The notes below the pieces were generated by a model. It worked only from the letters and a program-made list of their open reading frames with translations, made no database searches and was not told where the DNA came from. A DNA stretch of 64,000 nt. Origin: Lutibacter sp. Lineage in GTDB: Bacteria; Bacteroidota; Bacteroidia; Flavobacteriales; Flavobacteriaceae. The stretch spans positions 1-64,000 of the forward strand of contig DAIDMK010000004.1 of assembly GCA_027449025.1 (NCBI GenBank). The letters run 5' to 3'. Position numbers and translations under genes: made by a program. Of the stretch, positions 51,230-61,107 are shown piece after piece. How positions within the stretch are numbered: the first letter of the stretch is position 1; each line of letters opens with the position of its first letter.

Positions 51230-51841
51230 TTAATTATCAGAATAAATAGTGGGTAAAGTAAGTTTATATTTTACGGCAACCAATCTAATGGCAATTACAA
51301 TAAATGTTGTTGAGATATACACAATGGTTTTGTCTATATTTAAATGATGTAAAATAATAAAAGCAATTGATCCAAAAATACAAGCAGTAGCATAAATCTC
51401 TTTTCTGAAAAGAACGGGAATTTCATTACATAAAATATCTCGAATAACACCCCCAAAAGAGGCAGTCATGGTAGCTAATGCTATTGAAATTATGGGATGA
51501 AAATTGGCGTTAATCCCAATTTCTGTTCCTGTAATGGTAAAAATACCCAATCCAATTGAGTCGAATAAAAATAGTGATTTGTTGAAGCGTTTCAATCTTT
51601 GGCGAAATAAAATAGCGACGATAACCGAGAGGCCTATCAAAAAAATATAACTAATATCTGTCATCCAAATTACAGGTTGCCGACCAATTAGAGTATCGCG
51701 CAAAGTGCCACCTCCAACTGCAGTGACAAAGGCAATAATGAAAACACCGAAGGGATCCATTTTTTTATTCATAGCAACCGATGCGCCTGAAATGGCAAAT
51801 GCAACAGTGCCCATTATATCTAATATGTAAAAAACTGTCAT
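51230..51841 (-). CDS. trimeric intracellular cation channel (TRIC/YadS) family protein
   Basis: The 203-aa protein has seven membrane helices and the family's two-repeat layout: an opening F-A-I-S-G-A-S-V-A-M, then V-G-G-G-T-L-R-D-T-L-I-G and, in the second repeat, A-S-F-G-G-V-I-R-D-I-L-C-N-E-I-P-V. Bacterial members conduct cations, and their physiological task is unclear. It is at the start of the three-gene run, with an 87-base gap from the glucokinase gene upstream. Confidence 0.92.
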   Translation of the reverse strand: MTVFYILDIMGTVAFAISGASVAMNKKMDPFGVFIIAFVTAVGGGTLRDTLIGRQPVIWMTDISYIFLIGLSVIVAILFRQRLKRFNKSLFLFDSIGLGIFTITGTEIGINANFHPIISIALATMTASFGGVIRDILCNEIPVLFRKEIYATACIFGSIAFIILHHLNIDKTIVYISTTFIVIAIRLVAVKYKLTLPTIYSDN

Positions 51842-51928
51842 GAATAATGGTTTGTGAAAAGGTCAATAATTTTTAATACTATCAAAAAAAATAAAGAATT
51901 GATTAAAGCATACTAAATATAAAAAACC

Positions 51929-52672
51929 TTATTTAATTTCTGAGTTTGCAGCCATCGCTGCACCAATAATACCAGCTTCATTTTCTGCTTCCGCAGGTGC
52001 TATCGGCGTATCAACTTCAATTTTGTTGATAAACTTGTGTACTCTTTTGCTTGCGCCACCACCAATGATGATTAAGTTTGGAGACATAATAAAATCTAAA
52101 TGGTCAAAATATTTATCAAGTCTTTTTCCCCATTTTTTCTGACTTAATTTTTCCCGTTTTCTGGCAGAATCGGCTGTGTAACTTTCAAAACTATCTCCGT
52201 GCCGATTAAGCAGATGGCCAAACTCTGTATTTGGCAATAATTTTCCGTCTAAAAAAATAGCTGATCCAATTCCGGTACCAAGGGTAATCATTATAACAAC
52301 CCCTTTTTTATCTTTACCAGCACCAAAGTTTATTTCGGCGATTCCAGCGGCATCCGCGTCGTTTACCACAGTAAATTCATTTCCAGTTGCGTTTTTAAAA
52401 AGTGCTGCAACATCAACATCTTTCCACGATTCATGCAAATTTCCGCCAGACATGCATTTGCCGTGTTTTAAGGGGGTGGGAAATCCGCAACCTACCGAGC
52501 CTTTCCAGTTAAAGTGTTTTACAATCTTTTGAATTACTTTAGCGATAGCCTGAGGTGTGGCGGGTCTTGGTGTTGGGATTCTTTTTTTTTCAACAGAAAT
52601 TGTGCCTGTTTCAACTGTAACTATCGCAGCTTTTATTCCTGTGCCTCCAACATCGATACCCAATATGTCCAT
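51929..52672 (-). CDS. polyphosphate-dependent glucokinase-like ROK family kinase
   Basis: ROK-family kinases phosphorylate glucose or other sugars; this subgroup uses polyphosphate as well as ATP. The 247-aa protein opens with D-I-L-G-I-D-V-G-G-T-G-I-K. It has the catalytic Asp in N-D-A-D-A-A-G and the phosphate-binding L-G-T-G-I-G-S-A-I. The E-F-G-H-L motif follows and aligns with the polyphosphate glucokinases. The zinc cysteines of transcriptional ROK proteins are absent. Polyphosphate use is an inference from length and motif spacing. Confidence 0.85.
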   Translation of the reverse strand: MDILGIDVGGTGIKAAIVTVETGTISVEKKRIPTPRPATPQAIAKVIQKIVKHFNWKGSVGCGFPTPLKHGKCMSGGNLHESWKDVDVAALFKNATGNEFTVVNDADAAGIAEINFGAGKDKKGVVIMITLGTGIGSAIFLDGKLLPNTEFGHLLNRHGDSFESYTADSARKREKLSQKKWGKRLDKYFDHLDFIMSPNLIIIGGGASKRVHKFINKIEVDTPIAPAEAENEAGIIGAAMAANSEIK

Positions 52673-52740
52673 AGTGTTTAATTTTATTTATGCCAATTTA
52701 AGAATTAAAAAGTTAAATATTAAATATTGAACTTCAATGA

Positions 52741-52962
52741 TTAGTGTTGACTGGTTTTAATTAATTTTTCATTATCAAAAATAGTAAAAATTGGCTTAGG
52801 ATTAAGCTGATTATTAAACCATTTATTTTCAAAATCTACAGGACTTAATTTACCAATATTATTATGCGGTCTCTTGTTATAGAGTTGGATAAAATTTAGT
52901 ACTACTGAAAGCTTGTTGAGCGAGTACAGAAAGCCACAGAAGAGTTTAATTTTGGAAACCAC
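52741..52962 (-). pseudogene. IS3-family transposase remnant (integrase core end)
   Basis: The reading frame ends with L-Y-N-K-R-P-H-N-N-I-G-K-L-S-P-V-D-F-E, the conserved C-terminal part of IS3/IS150-type integrase cores. Only about 73 aa remain of a protein that is normally near 280 aa. The first 25 residues (V-S-K-I-K-L-F-C-G-F) do not look like transposase, so the frame was joined to unrelated sequence or drifted. No terminal inverted repeat was found near it. It marks an old insertion site. Confidence 0.7.
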
Positions 52963-53408
52963 CTAATCAATTAATTCTTTGCAAAATCATGGATATGTTT
53001 TATTTTATAATGCTGTTCTTCATTTACTGAAAACAAATAAATGGTCATAATTTATTGGTTTGTAAATTAAGGTCTATTATTATTGGTAAATCTCTAACAG
53101 TGATATTGTAATTCCACTAGGTACTTGTCACTTATATATTGATATGTTTTTAGTAATTTCATGGCTTTAGCCTGATTACTCATTGTTGTCTATAATGTTT
53201 AAAAGCTATTTTAAATGTGTTGATTATTAGTATTTTATATAGGTATCTTGATGCTTTTCATCATTGACTTCTCATTATTTTTTATGCTTTCAATTCCTTT
53301 CATTACTTTAAATTTATTGTAAAGTTCGTTTTATTTTCAGGTTTTTCTCTAATCTTGAGCAACATGCTAACAATTCGATCTGCCTAAATACTAATAATCC
53401 AAAATTAC
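52963..53408. other. intergenic AT-rich stretch beside the IS remnant
   Basis: This 446-base run has no supported ORF or RNA gene and no long repeat. It may contain further decayed insertion-sequence material beyond recognition. It ends at the cystathionine beta-synthase promoter. Confidence 0.45.
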
Positions 53409-53416
53409 TATCTTTG
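53409..53416 (+). promoter_or_regulatory. -7 box of cystathionine beta-synthase
   Basis: TATCTTTG matches TAnnTTTG, 19 bases before the ATG at 53436. Confidence 0.55.
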
Positions 53417-53435
53417 CCCTCATCAAACTAAAAAA

Positions 53436-54797
53436 ATGAAATACGCTAAAAATATATTGGAGACCATTGGTAACACCCCTTTGGTTAAACTCAACAAAAT
53501 AGTAAAAGAAATTGATGCTTTGGTATTGGCCAAAGTGGAAACCTTCAATCCCGGCAATTCCGTGAAAGATAGGATGGCTGTGAAAATGATTGAAGATGCT
53601 GAAAAGCAAGGGGTATTAAAACCCGGGGGCACCATTATTGAAGGCACCTCCGGAAATACTGGAATGGGACTGGCTTTGGTGGCCATTATTAAAGGCTATA
53701 AATTAATATGTGTTATCAGCGACAAGCAGTCCAAAGAAAAAATGGATATTCTAAGAGCAGTAGGTGCCGTTGTGGTGGTATGTCCAACTAATGTTGAGCC
53801 CGATGATCCGCGTTCTTATTATTCAGTTTCAAAACGACTTGCTGAAGAAACACCAAATTCTTGGTACGTGAACCAATACGACAATCCGTCCAATACCTTA
53901 GCGCATTATGAACAAACTGGGCCGGAAATATGGGAACAAACCGATGGGAAAATCACGCATTTTGTTACAGGTGTTGGTACAGGAGGTACCATTTCGGGTG
54001 TGGGAAAATATTTAAAAGAGAAAAATCCATACATAAAAATATGGGGAATAGACACTTATGGATCGGTTTTTAAAAAGTATCATGAAACGGGCGTTTTCGA
54101 CGAAAATGAGATTTATCCTTATATCACCGAAGGTATAGGGGAAGATATTTTACCTAAAAATGTGGATTTTAGCGTTATCGACGGATTTACCAAAGTAACC
54201 GATAAAGATGCAGCAGTATATACCCGTAAAATAGCCAAAGAAGAAGGTATCTTTGTTGGAAATTCTGCAGGTTCTGCGGTGAAAGGCTTGCTGCAACTCA
54301 AAGAACATTTTACCAAAGATGATGTGGTGGTGGTGTTGTTCCATGACCACGGCAGCCGATATGTGGCTAAAATCTTTAATGACGACTGGATGCGGGAGCG
54401 TGGATTTTTGGATGATGAAAAAAAAGTAGCCATTGATTTAATTAGAGACCGAATTGAAACCCCATTAATTACCGTAAAAACAGAAGAACTGGTATCCCAC
54501 GCCATAGTGCGCATGCGAAATAACAATATCTCACAAATACCGGTAATTGATATGGATGGATTTGTGGGCTCTGTAGATGAAAGTGATTTGTTCCGTTTGT
54601 ATTTTGATGATAAAGATATTGCCAACAAAGCTATTAAAGAGGTAATGCGAGCGCCATTTCCAATTGTGAAAAGCAATATGTCTATCGATCAAATCTCAAA
54701 ATTGATCAACCGTGACAACGGCGCTGTTTTAGTTGATTTGGGTAACAAAAAATTTCACATCATCACCAAACACGACGTAATCAGAGCGATTCAATAG
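53436..54797 (+). CDS. cystathionine beta-synthase (PLP domain plus CBS pair)
   Basis: This enzyme condenses serine (or an activated serine) with homocysteine to cystathionine, or acts as a cysteine synthase. The 453-aa protein has the PLP lysine in N-S-V-K-D-R-M, the G-T-S-G-N-T-G phosphate-binding loop, and G-T-G-G-T-I-S. It also has a C-terminal regulatory CBS-domain pair (from about residue 335, with S-Q-I-P-V-I-D and D-N-G-A-V-L-V-D). There is no haem-binding N-terminal extension like that of animal enzymes. Its neighbours do not specify which sulfur donor is used. Confidence 0.93.
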   Translation: MKYAKNILETIGNTPLVKLNKIVKEIDALVLAKVETFNPGNSVKDRMAVKMIEDAEKQGVLKPGGTIIEGTSGNTGMGLALVAIIKGYKLICVISDKQSKEKMDILRAVGAVVVVCPTNVEPDDPRSYYSVSKRLAEETPNSWYVNQYDNPSNTLAHYEQTGPEIWEQTDGKITHFVTGVGTGGTISGVGKYLKEKNPYIKIWGIDTYGSVFKKYHETGVFDENEIYPYITEGIGEDILPKNVDFSVIDGFTKVTDKDAAVYTRKIAKEEGIFVGNSAGSAVKGLLQLKEHFTKDDVVVVLFHDHGSRYVAKIFNDDWMRERGFLDDEKKVAIDLIRDRIETPLITVKTEELVSHAIVRMRNNNISQIPVIDMDGFVGSVDESDLFRLYFDDKDIANKAIKEVMRAPFPIVKSNMSIDQISKLINRDNGAVLVDLGNKKFHIITKHDVIRAIQ

Positions 54798-54983
54798 GCT
54801 TCTTTAAATATTAGACATATAAAGATTTACAACAAGGTATACGTCCTAGCTATAGGCAACTTAAAATGAAATTGATACATTTTCATTATCAATTAATTTC
54901 ACAAATAAAGCACTCTTTTTTTCTTAACAGTTATTTATTTTAAAATAATTTACAAGTTTTTACCTTATTTTAAATTTATTTTA

Positions 54984-55008
54984 TACTTTTGTAAGTGAGT
55001 GTTCACTT
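54984..55008 (+). promoter_or_regulatory. tetR promoter with operator palindrome
   Basis: The -7 box TACTTTTG (54984-54991) is followed after one base by AAGTGA (54993-54998), spacer GTGT, TCACTT (55003-55008), a perfect six-base inverted repeat. The repeat sits on the expected transcript start, as expected for a self-repressing regulator. Confidence 0.7.
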
Positions 55009-55028
55009 TAATATTAAGGTTAAAGATT

Positions 55029-55619
55029 ATGATTAGATTAAGCACAAAAACGCGTCAAGCTCAAATTAAAGAAGCTGTCCTGGAAATAATTTCCAGTGAA
55101 GGTTTGTCGAAACTTTCTACCAAAAACTTGGCAGCAAAAGTTGGCGTAAGTGAAGGGGCTATTTACAGGCATTTTAAAAGCAAAAAAAACATATTACTAT
55201 CTGTAATTGAAGATGTTTATCGCAATTTGGTTGTCAATCAAAAAGCCATTTCCGAATCTGATATGATACCTCCAATTAAATTATTTACTTTTTTATGTAA
55301 ACAAATTAAGTATTTAATCAATAATAAAGGGGTGACAATTTTACTGCTCTCTCAAGCTAACAACGCTAATGATTCTGATTTAAAAAATAAATTGCTTGAA
55401 ATTTTAATAGCACAAAAAGAAATGATTATACAAATTGTTGAAGAAGGCATCAATAAGGGGGTGTGGGATAAAAATTTGGATTGTGATGCATTTGTAACAC
55501 TATATATGGGTATTCCAGCTATTTTAAATATAGAACTTGTACTCAATAAAGGAACTTTTAATCATGAAAACTTCTGCAATAAAATGTTTGTCTTGTTAGA
55601 ACGCATATTAAAAATGTAA
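55029..55619 (+). CDS. TetR-family transcriptional regulator
   Basis: This 196-aa repressor has an N-terminal TetR helix-turn-helix (residues about 10-55, S-K-L-S-T-K-N-L-A-A-K-V-G-V-S-E-G-A-I-Y-R-H-F-K-S-K-K). The C-terminal helical ligand domain resembles those of efflux regulators. The ATG at 55029 is preferred: the in-frame GTG at 54999 lies inside the operator and at or before the transcript start. It precedes, in the same direction, a TolC/adaptor/RND set. The same palindrome is found at both promoters, so it very probably represses itself and the pump. Confidence 0.93.
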   Translation: MIRLSTKTRQAQIKEAVLEIISSEGLSKLSTKNLAAKVGVSEGAIYRHFKSKKNILLSVIEDVYRNLVVNQKAISESDMIPPIKLFTFLCKQIKYLINNKGVTILLLSQANNANDSDLKNKLLEILIAQKEMIIQIVEEGINKGVWDKNLDCDAFVTLYMGIPAILNIELVLNKGTFNHENFCNKMFVLLERILKM

Positions 55620-55639
55620 AAAATTTTAGCTGATTATGT

Positions 55640-55655
55640 AAGTGAGCAATCACTA
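55640..55655 (+). promoter_or_regulatory. second TetR operator, ahead of tolC
   Basis: AAGTGA (55640-55645), spacer GCAA, TCACTA (55650-55655): the same arms and spacing as at 54993-55008 with one base changed. A weak box-like TGATTATG lies one base ahead of it (55631-55638), in the same relation as at the tetR promoter. Confidence 0.7.
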
Positions 55656-55671
55656 TTAAATTAATGTAAAA

Positions 55672-56970
55672 ATGAAAAATAAAATCTTATCAACCATCTT
55701 AATCCTTTTCTTCTTAGCTCCTGTAACTATTCAAGCCCAGGAAGTTAAAAATATACAGGATTTATTTACTGCCCTAAAATCAAACCCGCAAACAAAGAGT
55801 GATAGTTTGGCGTTTGAAAAAGCTAAAACAGGCAAGCAATTGGCTTTGAGTAATTTATTGCCTACAATAACAACTTTTGGAACCTATAATAATTACTCAA
55901 CAGCAACAGGAATGCTGCCAATTACGCCAAATAAATCTTCTTATTTGGTCCAACATCAAGAAGATCCCCAGCCTTTTAGTGATGAAATATTTAGGACTGG
56001 TCTTAGTATTTCAATGCCTGTATTTATCAAGTCAATCTATACAACAGCAAACGAAGCAAAATACTTACAAAAATCGGCACAAGCCAGGCAACACATTAAT
56101 TTATTGCAGAATGAAGCTATTATTGTAAGTTCAAATGCCAATTTATTATATATAGATGCACTTACCAAAGCACTCGAAAACAAAAAACAATCCTTGTTAA
56201 AAACAAAAGAACTAATTGACATTCAAGTTAACAATGGTAGAGCACCTGGATCCAGTTTATTGATCATCCAAAATGGTATCAATCAAGTTGATGCAACTAT
56301 TAATGACATTGCCATTAATAGGGAAACCGCATTGGCTTCTATTAAAACGTTAACAGGAATTAGATTAGATATGCCAGTTGAAATGATAGAAACAACTTCA
56401 TTAGACACCAGTGAAATAAAATCCTTAGAACCAATTGAGCAAAAAGTATTGGCCGATAAATTAGGATTAAGAGCTGAAAAAGAAAAATTGCTACCTTCCA
56501 TAATGCTTACAGGAAATTATAACCACAGTTTTGCAGATGCCTACAATAATAACATGGCAATAGATAAAAATTACACAGATATTGGCTTAACAGTTAGCGT
56601 ACCCATTTTTAATCAAAATCAGTATTCACAAATTAAAAAAAGAAAAATTGAATACAATGAAACACAAAATGAGTATGATAAAATGAAGTTAACATTAGAA
56701 TCTCAGGCCGATCAATTACAAAAAAGTCTTCAATTACTGTATAAATCAGAAAAATTATATCAACAGAATGTAGAAGATAAAGAAGCGATTTTAGCCATTG
56801 CAAAAGTGAGTTTTAAGTCGGGAAGAATAACTATCGAAGATTATTTAAAATATGAAGACGATTTGGTGCTGGAAAAATCAAAACACTTTAAAGCACAAGC
56901 CGAAAAATGGCAAACATTGGTAAAATTAGCGGTAATATATGGTAATAACATTGAAAACTTAGTAAAATGA
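55672..56970 (+). CDS. TolC-family outer-membrane efflux channel
   Basis: This is the outer-membrane exit duct for a tripartite RND pump. The 432-aa protein has a signal peptide (1-23, ending I-Q-A-Q) and two TolC repeats rich in coiled-coil sequence (for example T-K-E-L-I-D-I-Q-V-N-N-G-R). Length and pattern are typical. Its last four bases overlap the start of the adaptor gene (ATGA), so translation is coupled. A TetR operator lies upstream. Confidence 0.92.
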   Translation: MKNKILSTILILFFLAPVTIQAQEVKNIQDLFTALKSNPQTKSDSLAFEKAKTGKQLALSNLLPTITTFGTYNNYSTATGMLPITPNKSSYLVQHQEDPQPFSDEIFRTGLSISMPVFIKSIYTTANEAKYLQKSAQARQHINLLQNEAIIVSSNANLLYIDALTKALENKKQSLLKTKELIDIQVNNGRAPGSSLLIIQNGINQVDATINDIAINRETALASIKTLTGIRLDMPVEMIETTSLDTSEIKSLEPIEQKVLADKLGLRAEKEKLLPSIMLTGNYNHSFADAYNNNMAIDKNYTDIGLTVSVPIFNQNQYSQIKKRKIEYNETQNEYDKMKLTLESQADQLQKSLQLLYKSEKLYQQNVEDKEAILAIAKVSFKSGRITIEDYLKYEDDLVLEKSKHFKAQAEKWQTLVKLAVIYGNNIENLVK

Positions 56971-58022
56971 AAACGATAAAAAACAAAAAAGTAATAGGAA
57001 TAATTGCCGTAGTTGCAATTGTAATTTTAGCAATTTTTGCTGTAGTAAACGCAAAACGAAAAGAAGCTGCGATGCCTGTGCCAAAAGAATACGGCATTGT
57101 GGCATCAACCTTTATACCCAAAGCAGAAGAAGTTACCCTAACACTTCCATATTTGGCCCAAACTGAAAATGATAAAGACGTTAATCTGTCATCAAAAGTT
57201 ACGGCACGTGTAAATTATATAAAACCCAGTGGTTCAAAAGTAAAAAAAGGTGAAGTCATTGCCCGATTGGACAATACTTCTATTCAAACAAGCCATATAA
57301 GTTTAAACTCACAAATTAAGGCAGCTAAAACAGCCCTTTATAATTTGGAAGAAACGCACAATAGAACCAAAGAATTATTAGCGATAAAAGGTGCTTCCGA
57401 AGAACAATTTCAAATGGAAGAAAGCAATATTGAAGCTGCGAAATCAAAATTGGAATCTTTATATCAAAATCAAATTGATGTAGCCAATACATTAACCTAT
57501 GCAACGATAACGTCGCCTGTAGATGGCGTTATTTCTAAAACTTCAGTAAACATTGGCGACATGTGTTTGCCTGGTCATCCTGTTGCCACTATCAGTGCTA
57601 CCAATGGTTTTTACTTATTGTTAAGACTTCCAACAGATTTACCTATTTATGGTGTGAATTTTAACAACGAAAACTTTTCAGCGATCGCCTTAAACAGCAC
57701 TTCTAACAATTTGGCAGAATACAAAGTATATGTTGATTCAAAAGGATTTACTACCGGTGACAGAATAGAAGTTAACGTAATTGTATTTAAAGGAAATAGC
57801 ATAAAATTACCTTTTGATGCTGTTTTAAACCGAGATGGCAAAAGCTTTGTTTTGGCAAAAGAAAATGATAAAGCAACCTTAATTCCTGTTAATATCATTC
57901 AAACAGGAGAAGAAGGAATTGTGATAAGCAATAAAGAGTTGGCAGGCAAAGAACTTGTTGTTGCCAAACAAGATATTTTATTAAAACTGTTAGGGGGATC
58001 TTCTATAATAACTAAAAAATAA
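56967..58022 (+). CDS. RND efflux periplasmic adaptor (membrane-fusion protein)
   Basis: This protein bridges the inner-membrane pump and the TolC duct. Its 351 aa show an N-terminal membrane segment (about 8-26), a biotinyl-lipoyl half-motif (V-K-K-G-E-V-I-A-R-L-D-N), and a coiled-coil hairpin (about 110-165). The second lipoyl half (A-T-I-T-S-P-V-D-G-V-I-S-K) and a beta-barrel domain follow. The order is normal. It starts within the end of tolC and stops five bases ahead of the pump gene. Confidence 0.93.
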   Translation: MKTIKNKKVIGIIAVVAIVILAIFAVVNAKRKEAAMPVPKEYGIVASTFIPKAEEVTLTLPYLAQTENDKDVNLSSKVTARVNYIKPSGSKVKKGEVIARLDNTSIQTSHISLNSQIKAAKTALYNLEETHNRTKELLAIKGASEEQFQMEESNIEAAKSKLESLYQNQIDVANTLTYATITSPVDGVISKTSVNIGDMCLPGHPVATISATNGFYLLLRLPTDLPIYGVNFNNENFSAIALNSTSNNLAEYKVYVDSKGFTTGDRIEVNVIVFKGNSIKLPFDAVLNRDGKSFVLAKENDKATLIPVNIIQTGEEGIVISNKELAGKELVVAKQDILLKLLGGSSIITKK

Positions 58023-58026
58023 AATC

Positions 58027-61000
58027 ATGTTCGAATATTTCTATAAACGTCCATACACCTTATACTCACTTATTGCAATTTTCTTTATCATGGGTATTGT
58101 GGCTTTGGTTACTTTGCCAAAAAATTTGTTTCCAGATGCCAACCCTCCACAGGTAATCGTTATTACCAATGTGCCTGGTGCAACTGCGCAAGTTGCGGCT
58201 AACACCGTATCAAAACCAATAGAACAAGAAATTTCTAGATTGGGCTTTGTAACCGATGTCAGCTCTGTGAATGTTGCTAATTTTTCAATAGTAAAAGCTG
58301 ATTTTGGTTATGAAAAAGACCTAAATGCAGCCGCTGTTGATGTAGCCAATGCCTTATCTATTGCAAAAGGTAAATTGCCAACCAATGTAAACCCAGCTAT
58401 TTATACAGCAGGAGATTTTACATTGCCTGTTGATGTCATATCGTTAAGCGCTAAAAACGATAACATAAATGTGGCAGATATTAGTAAAATAGCGGAGAGT
58501 TTTATTAAGCCCTATTTGTTAAGTAATCCTTCAATTGGGAATGTTGAAGTTTTTGGTGGATTTCAAAGTTCCATAAATATTGAAGTTGACCCTTTTAAAG
58601 CAAAACGCTATAACGTAAATTTTGAATCTATTTCTAAAGTTTTACAAGTTTTAAATAAAGATATGCCTATTGGTTTTGTAAAGGGCGACAATAGTTTTTA
58701 TACCATTACCTATTACGGTGAAAAAAATGAAGTTGAAAAAATAAAAAACTTAAACATTTTACCCAATGTACGTTTAAGTGATGTTGCCGATGTAAAATGG
58801 AGTTATCAAAAAAGGACAAGTGGCTATATTGGTAATGCAAAACCTGCCATTGCTTTGGCTATTCAACGTTCTCCAGGCGGAAGTGTACTTGATGTGAGTA
58901 AAGCAGCAAGGGCAGAAATGAAAAAGCTTGAAGCTGAATACCCAAATATCAATTTTGAAATTTCAGATACACAACGCAACCTTATTGAAGAGGCCAATTC
59001 AAATATGTTAGATGCATTGCGTGATGCGATGATCTTTACCTTAATTGTGGTTTTATTTTTCTTAGGAAATTTCAGAGCCATTATTGCAGCTGGTCTATCC
59101 ATTCCTATGGTGTTTTTTTCTACAATGGCTGTTATATGGCTTACCGGAGGCGAGCTAAACATTGTAATTTATACAGGTATTATTTTAGCCTTGGGAATGT
59201 TAACCGATGACGCCGTTGTGGTGCTCGAAAATGTTGAACGGCATCTTAATGAATTAAAAGAGGATTTAGAAACGGCTATTATTAAAGGTACCAAAGAGGT
59301 AATTGCCCCTATTTTTGCCGGAACCATTTCAACGATTGCCATTATTTTTCCTTTGATGTATATAGGTGGTTTTCCTGAAAAAATATTTAAACCATTAATT
59401 TTTACCTTAATTATCGCATTGATAGTTTCCTTTTTTATCTCCATTACATTTATACCACAATTGTTAAAAGTGATGTACAAAAATGGATTTAGAAAAACCA
59501 AAGTGGAATTATGGTTTGACCGTGCTTATAACAATTCTATTGGAAGGTTGGTGGAGCCTTATGTAAATATTATCAAATTTTCTAACGGAAAACGTAAAGT
59601 TTTAAGAAGACTTGCATTAACAGTTGGCGTGGTTATTTTACTAGCAGTTAGTATGGGAAGTATCATGCCAACCATTGGTAAAGATGCCATGCCACCAATG
59701 GACACTGGTATCATAAAAGCACAAATTGCATTTAGCGCCAATGAAACCGTAGAAAATTCTGAAAAAAAATTAATCCCTTTTTTAACTTGGTTACACAAAC
59801 AAGAATGGGCGGATAAAAGCTCTGTGGCTTTTGGTACAGAACCGGGCGTTTTAAGTATGGGAAGCGGAAATTTACCTTCAGAAGCCACCATCACCATTAA
59901 TTGCGTTGACCGTTTTAAAAGAAACCTAAGCATGTGGGAAATCGAAGATATTATACGGGATAAAATTTCTGAATTGGAAGGTTTAAAACGCAATGATGTT
60001 TATGATTTTGGAGCCACCGCTTTATCATCTGTAAAAGCACCCTTAGTTGTTCGATTAAAATCGCCTGTTGTTGATGGTTTAACAGAAAAAACGCAGCAAG
60101 TAAGTGACGCTATTGCAACAGTTAAAGGTTTAACCTCAGTATCTACCAGTTGGGATAAGGATGTAAGCGAAATTGTGCTGGACATAGATGAAAATAAAGC
60201 CTTGAGTTATGGTTTAACACCCTATGATATTGCAATGCAAATCCCCGTTAAAGGTCAGATTGTAGGTTTAAATGCCAACTTACAATCAATGAATACACAA
60301 AATGTAAGACTGTATCTCAAAGGAAAATTCAGCCAAAATGAACAAACATTAAGGTTATTGCCTATCCAATCAAAATTTGGGGAGATCCCGCTGGAATCTT
60401 TAGCGAAAATTTCTAAACAATTGACCTATGCCAAAATAGAACGCGATAAAATGTTATATAGTGTTGATATTAGCGGATACCGCGCCAAGCGCCCTATCAC
60501 ACATTTAACAGATGATGCCGAGGCTGCTTTAACAAACGTGAAAAATTTAGATGGCGTTGTGGTTACACAAGAAGGGGACATTGCTACCATAGGTGACAGT
60601 TTTACACGTATGATGAAAGCCATTGCTTTAGGTATCATTATTTTATTAATGGTATTAATAGCCATTTATAAATCGATAAAAATGGCTCTTATTATGATTC
60701 TGGTTTTGCCATTGTCGTTAATTGGCGCCACTTGGGGAATGTTACTATTCCACAAGCCAAGTTGTATGCCAAGCTTATTGGGTATTTTATTGCTTTTTGG
60801 TATTATTATAAAGAATGCCGTATTGCTAATAGACTTTTACCAACAGCATCGTGACAGTGGCGAATCTCCTTATGAAAGCGCCATAGAAAGTGTTCGGGTT
60901 CGTTTTCGACCTGTTTTAATGACCGCTTTTGGTACTATTGCAGGTATGATTCCAATAGCATTAGAAAATGCAGTTGGGTTAGAAAGATTAAGTCCATTGG

Positions 61001-61107
61001 CTGATGTTGCTATTGGCGGACTATTAATTGGAACACTTTTAACCTTAGTTTATGTGCCAATTTATGCATATTCTGTAGATAAAGTTAAAACCAAAAGATT
61101 AGAATAA
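58027..61107 (+). CDS. RND-family efflux pump, inner-membrane permease
   Basis: This is the proton-driven pump subunit of the tripartite system. The 1,026-aa protein has the RND plan: twelve membrane helices, two large periplasmic loops, and the helix-4 motif G-M-L-T-D-D-A-V-V-V-L-E-N with paired Asp of the proton relay. The G-x-x-x-x-D-region motifs in the second half are also present (I-I-K-N-A-V-L-L-I-D). It looks like the hydrophobe/amphiphile (HAE-1-like) group rather than the heavy-metal group, but substrates cannot be read from sequence. It is the last gene of the tetR-controlled set. Confidence 0.93.
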   Translation: MFEYFYKRPYTLYSLIAIFFIMGIVALVTLPKNLFPDANPPQVIVITNVPGATAQVAANTVSKPIEQEISRLGFVTDVSSVNVANFSIVKADFGYEKDLNAAAVDVANALSIAKGKLPTNVNPAIYTAGDFTLPVDVISLSAKNDNINVADISKIAESFIKPYLLSNPSIGNVEVFGGFQSSINIEVDPFKAKRYNVNFESISKVLQVLNKDMPIGFVKGDNSFYTITYYGEKNEVEKIKNLNILPNVRLSDVADVKWSYQKRTSGYIGNAKPAIALAIQRSPGGSVLDVSKAARAEMKKLEAEYPNINFEISDTQRNLIEEANSNMLDALRDAMIFTLIVVLFFLGNFRAIIAAGLSIPMVFFSTMAVIWLTGGELNIVIYTGIILALGMLTDDAVVVLENVERHLNELKEDLETAIIKGTKEVIAPIFAGTISTIAIIFPLMYIGGFPEKIFKPLIFTLIIALIVSFFISITFIPQLLKVMYKNGFRKTKVELWFDRAYNNSIGRLVEPYVNIIKFSNGKRKVLRRLALTVGVVILLAVSMGSIMPTIGKDAMPPMDTGIIKAQIAFSANETVENSEKKLIPFLTWLHKQEWADKSSVAFGTEPGVLSMGSGNLPSEATITINCVDRFKRNLSMWEIEDIIRDKISELEGLKRNDVYDFGATALSSVKAPLVVRLKSPVVDGLTEKTQQVSDAIATVKGLTSVSTSWDKDVSEIVLDIDENKALSYGLTPYDIAMQIPVKGQIVGLNANLQSMNTQNVRLYLKGKFSQNEQTLRLLPIQSKFGEIPLESLAKISKQLTYAKIERDKMLYSVDISGYRAKRPITHLTDDAEAALTNVKNLDGVVVTQEGDIATIGDSFTRMMKAIALGIIILLMVLIAIYKSIKMALIMILVLPLSLIGATWGMLLFHKPSCMPSLLGILLLFGIIIKNAVLLIDFYQQHRDSGESPYESAIESVRVRFRPVLMTAFGTIAGMIPIALENAVGLERLSPLADVAIGGLLIGTLLTLVYVPIYAYSVDKVKTKRLE

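Noticed and set aside
53391-54676. Antisense frames over cystathionine beta-synthase
   Set aside because: They are shadow ORFs without family pattern inside a strongly conserved coding gene.
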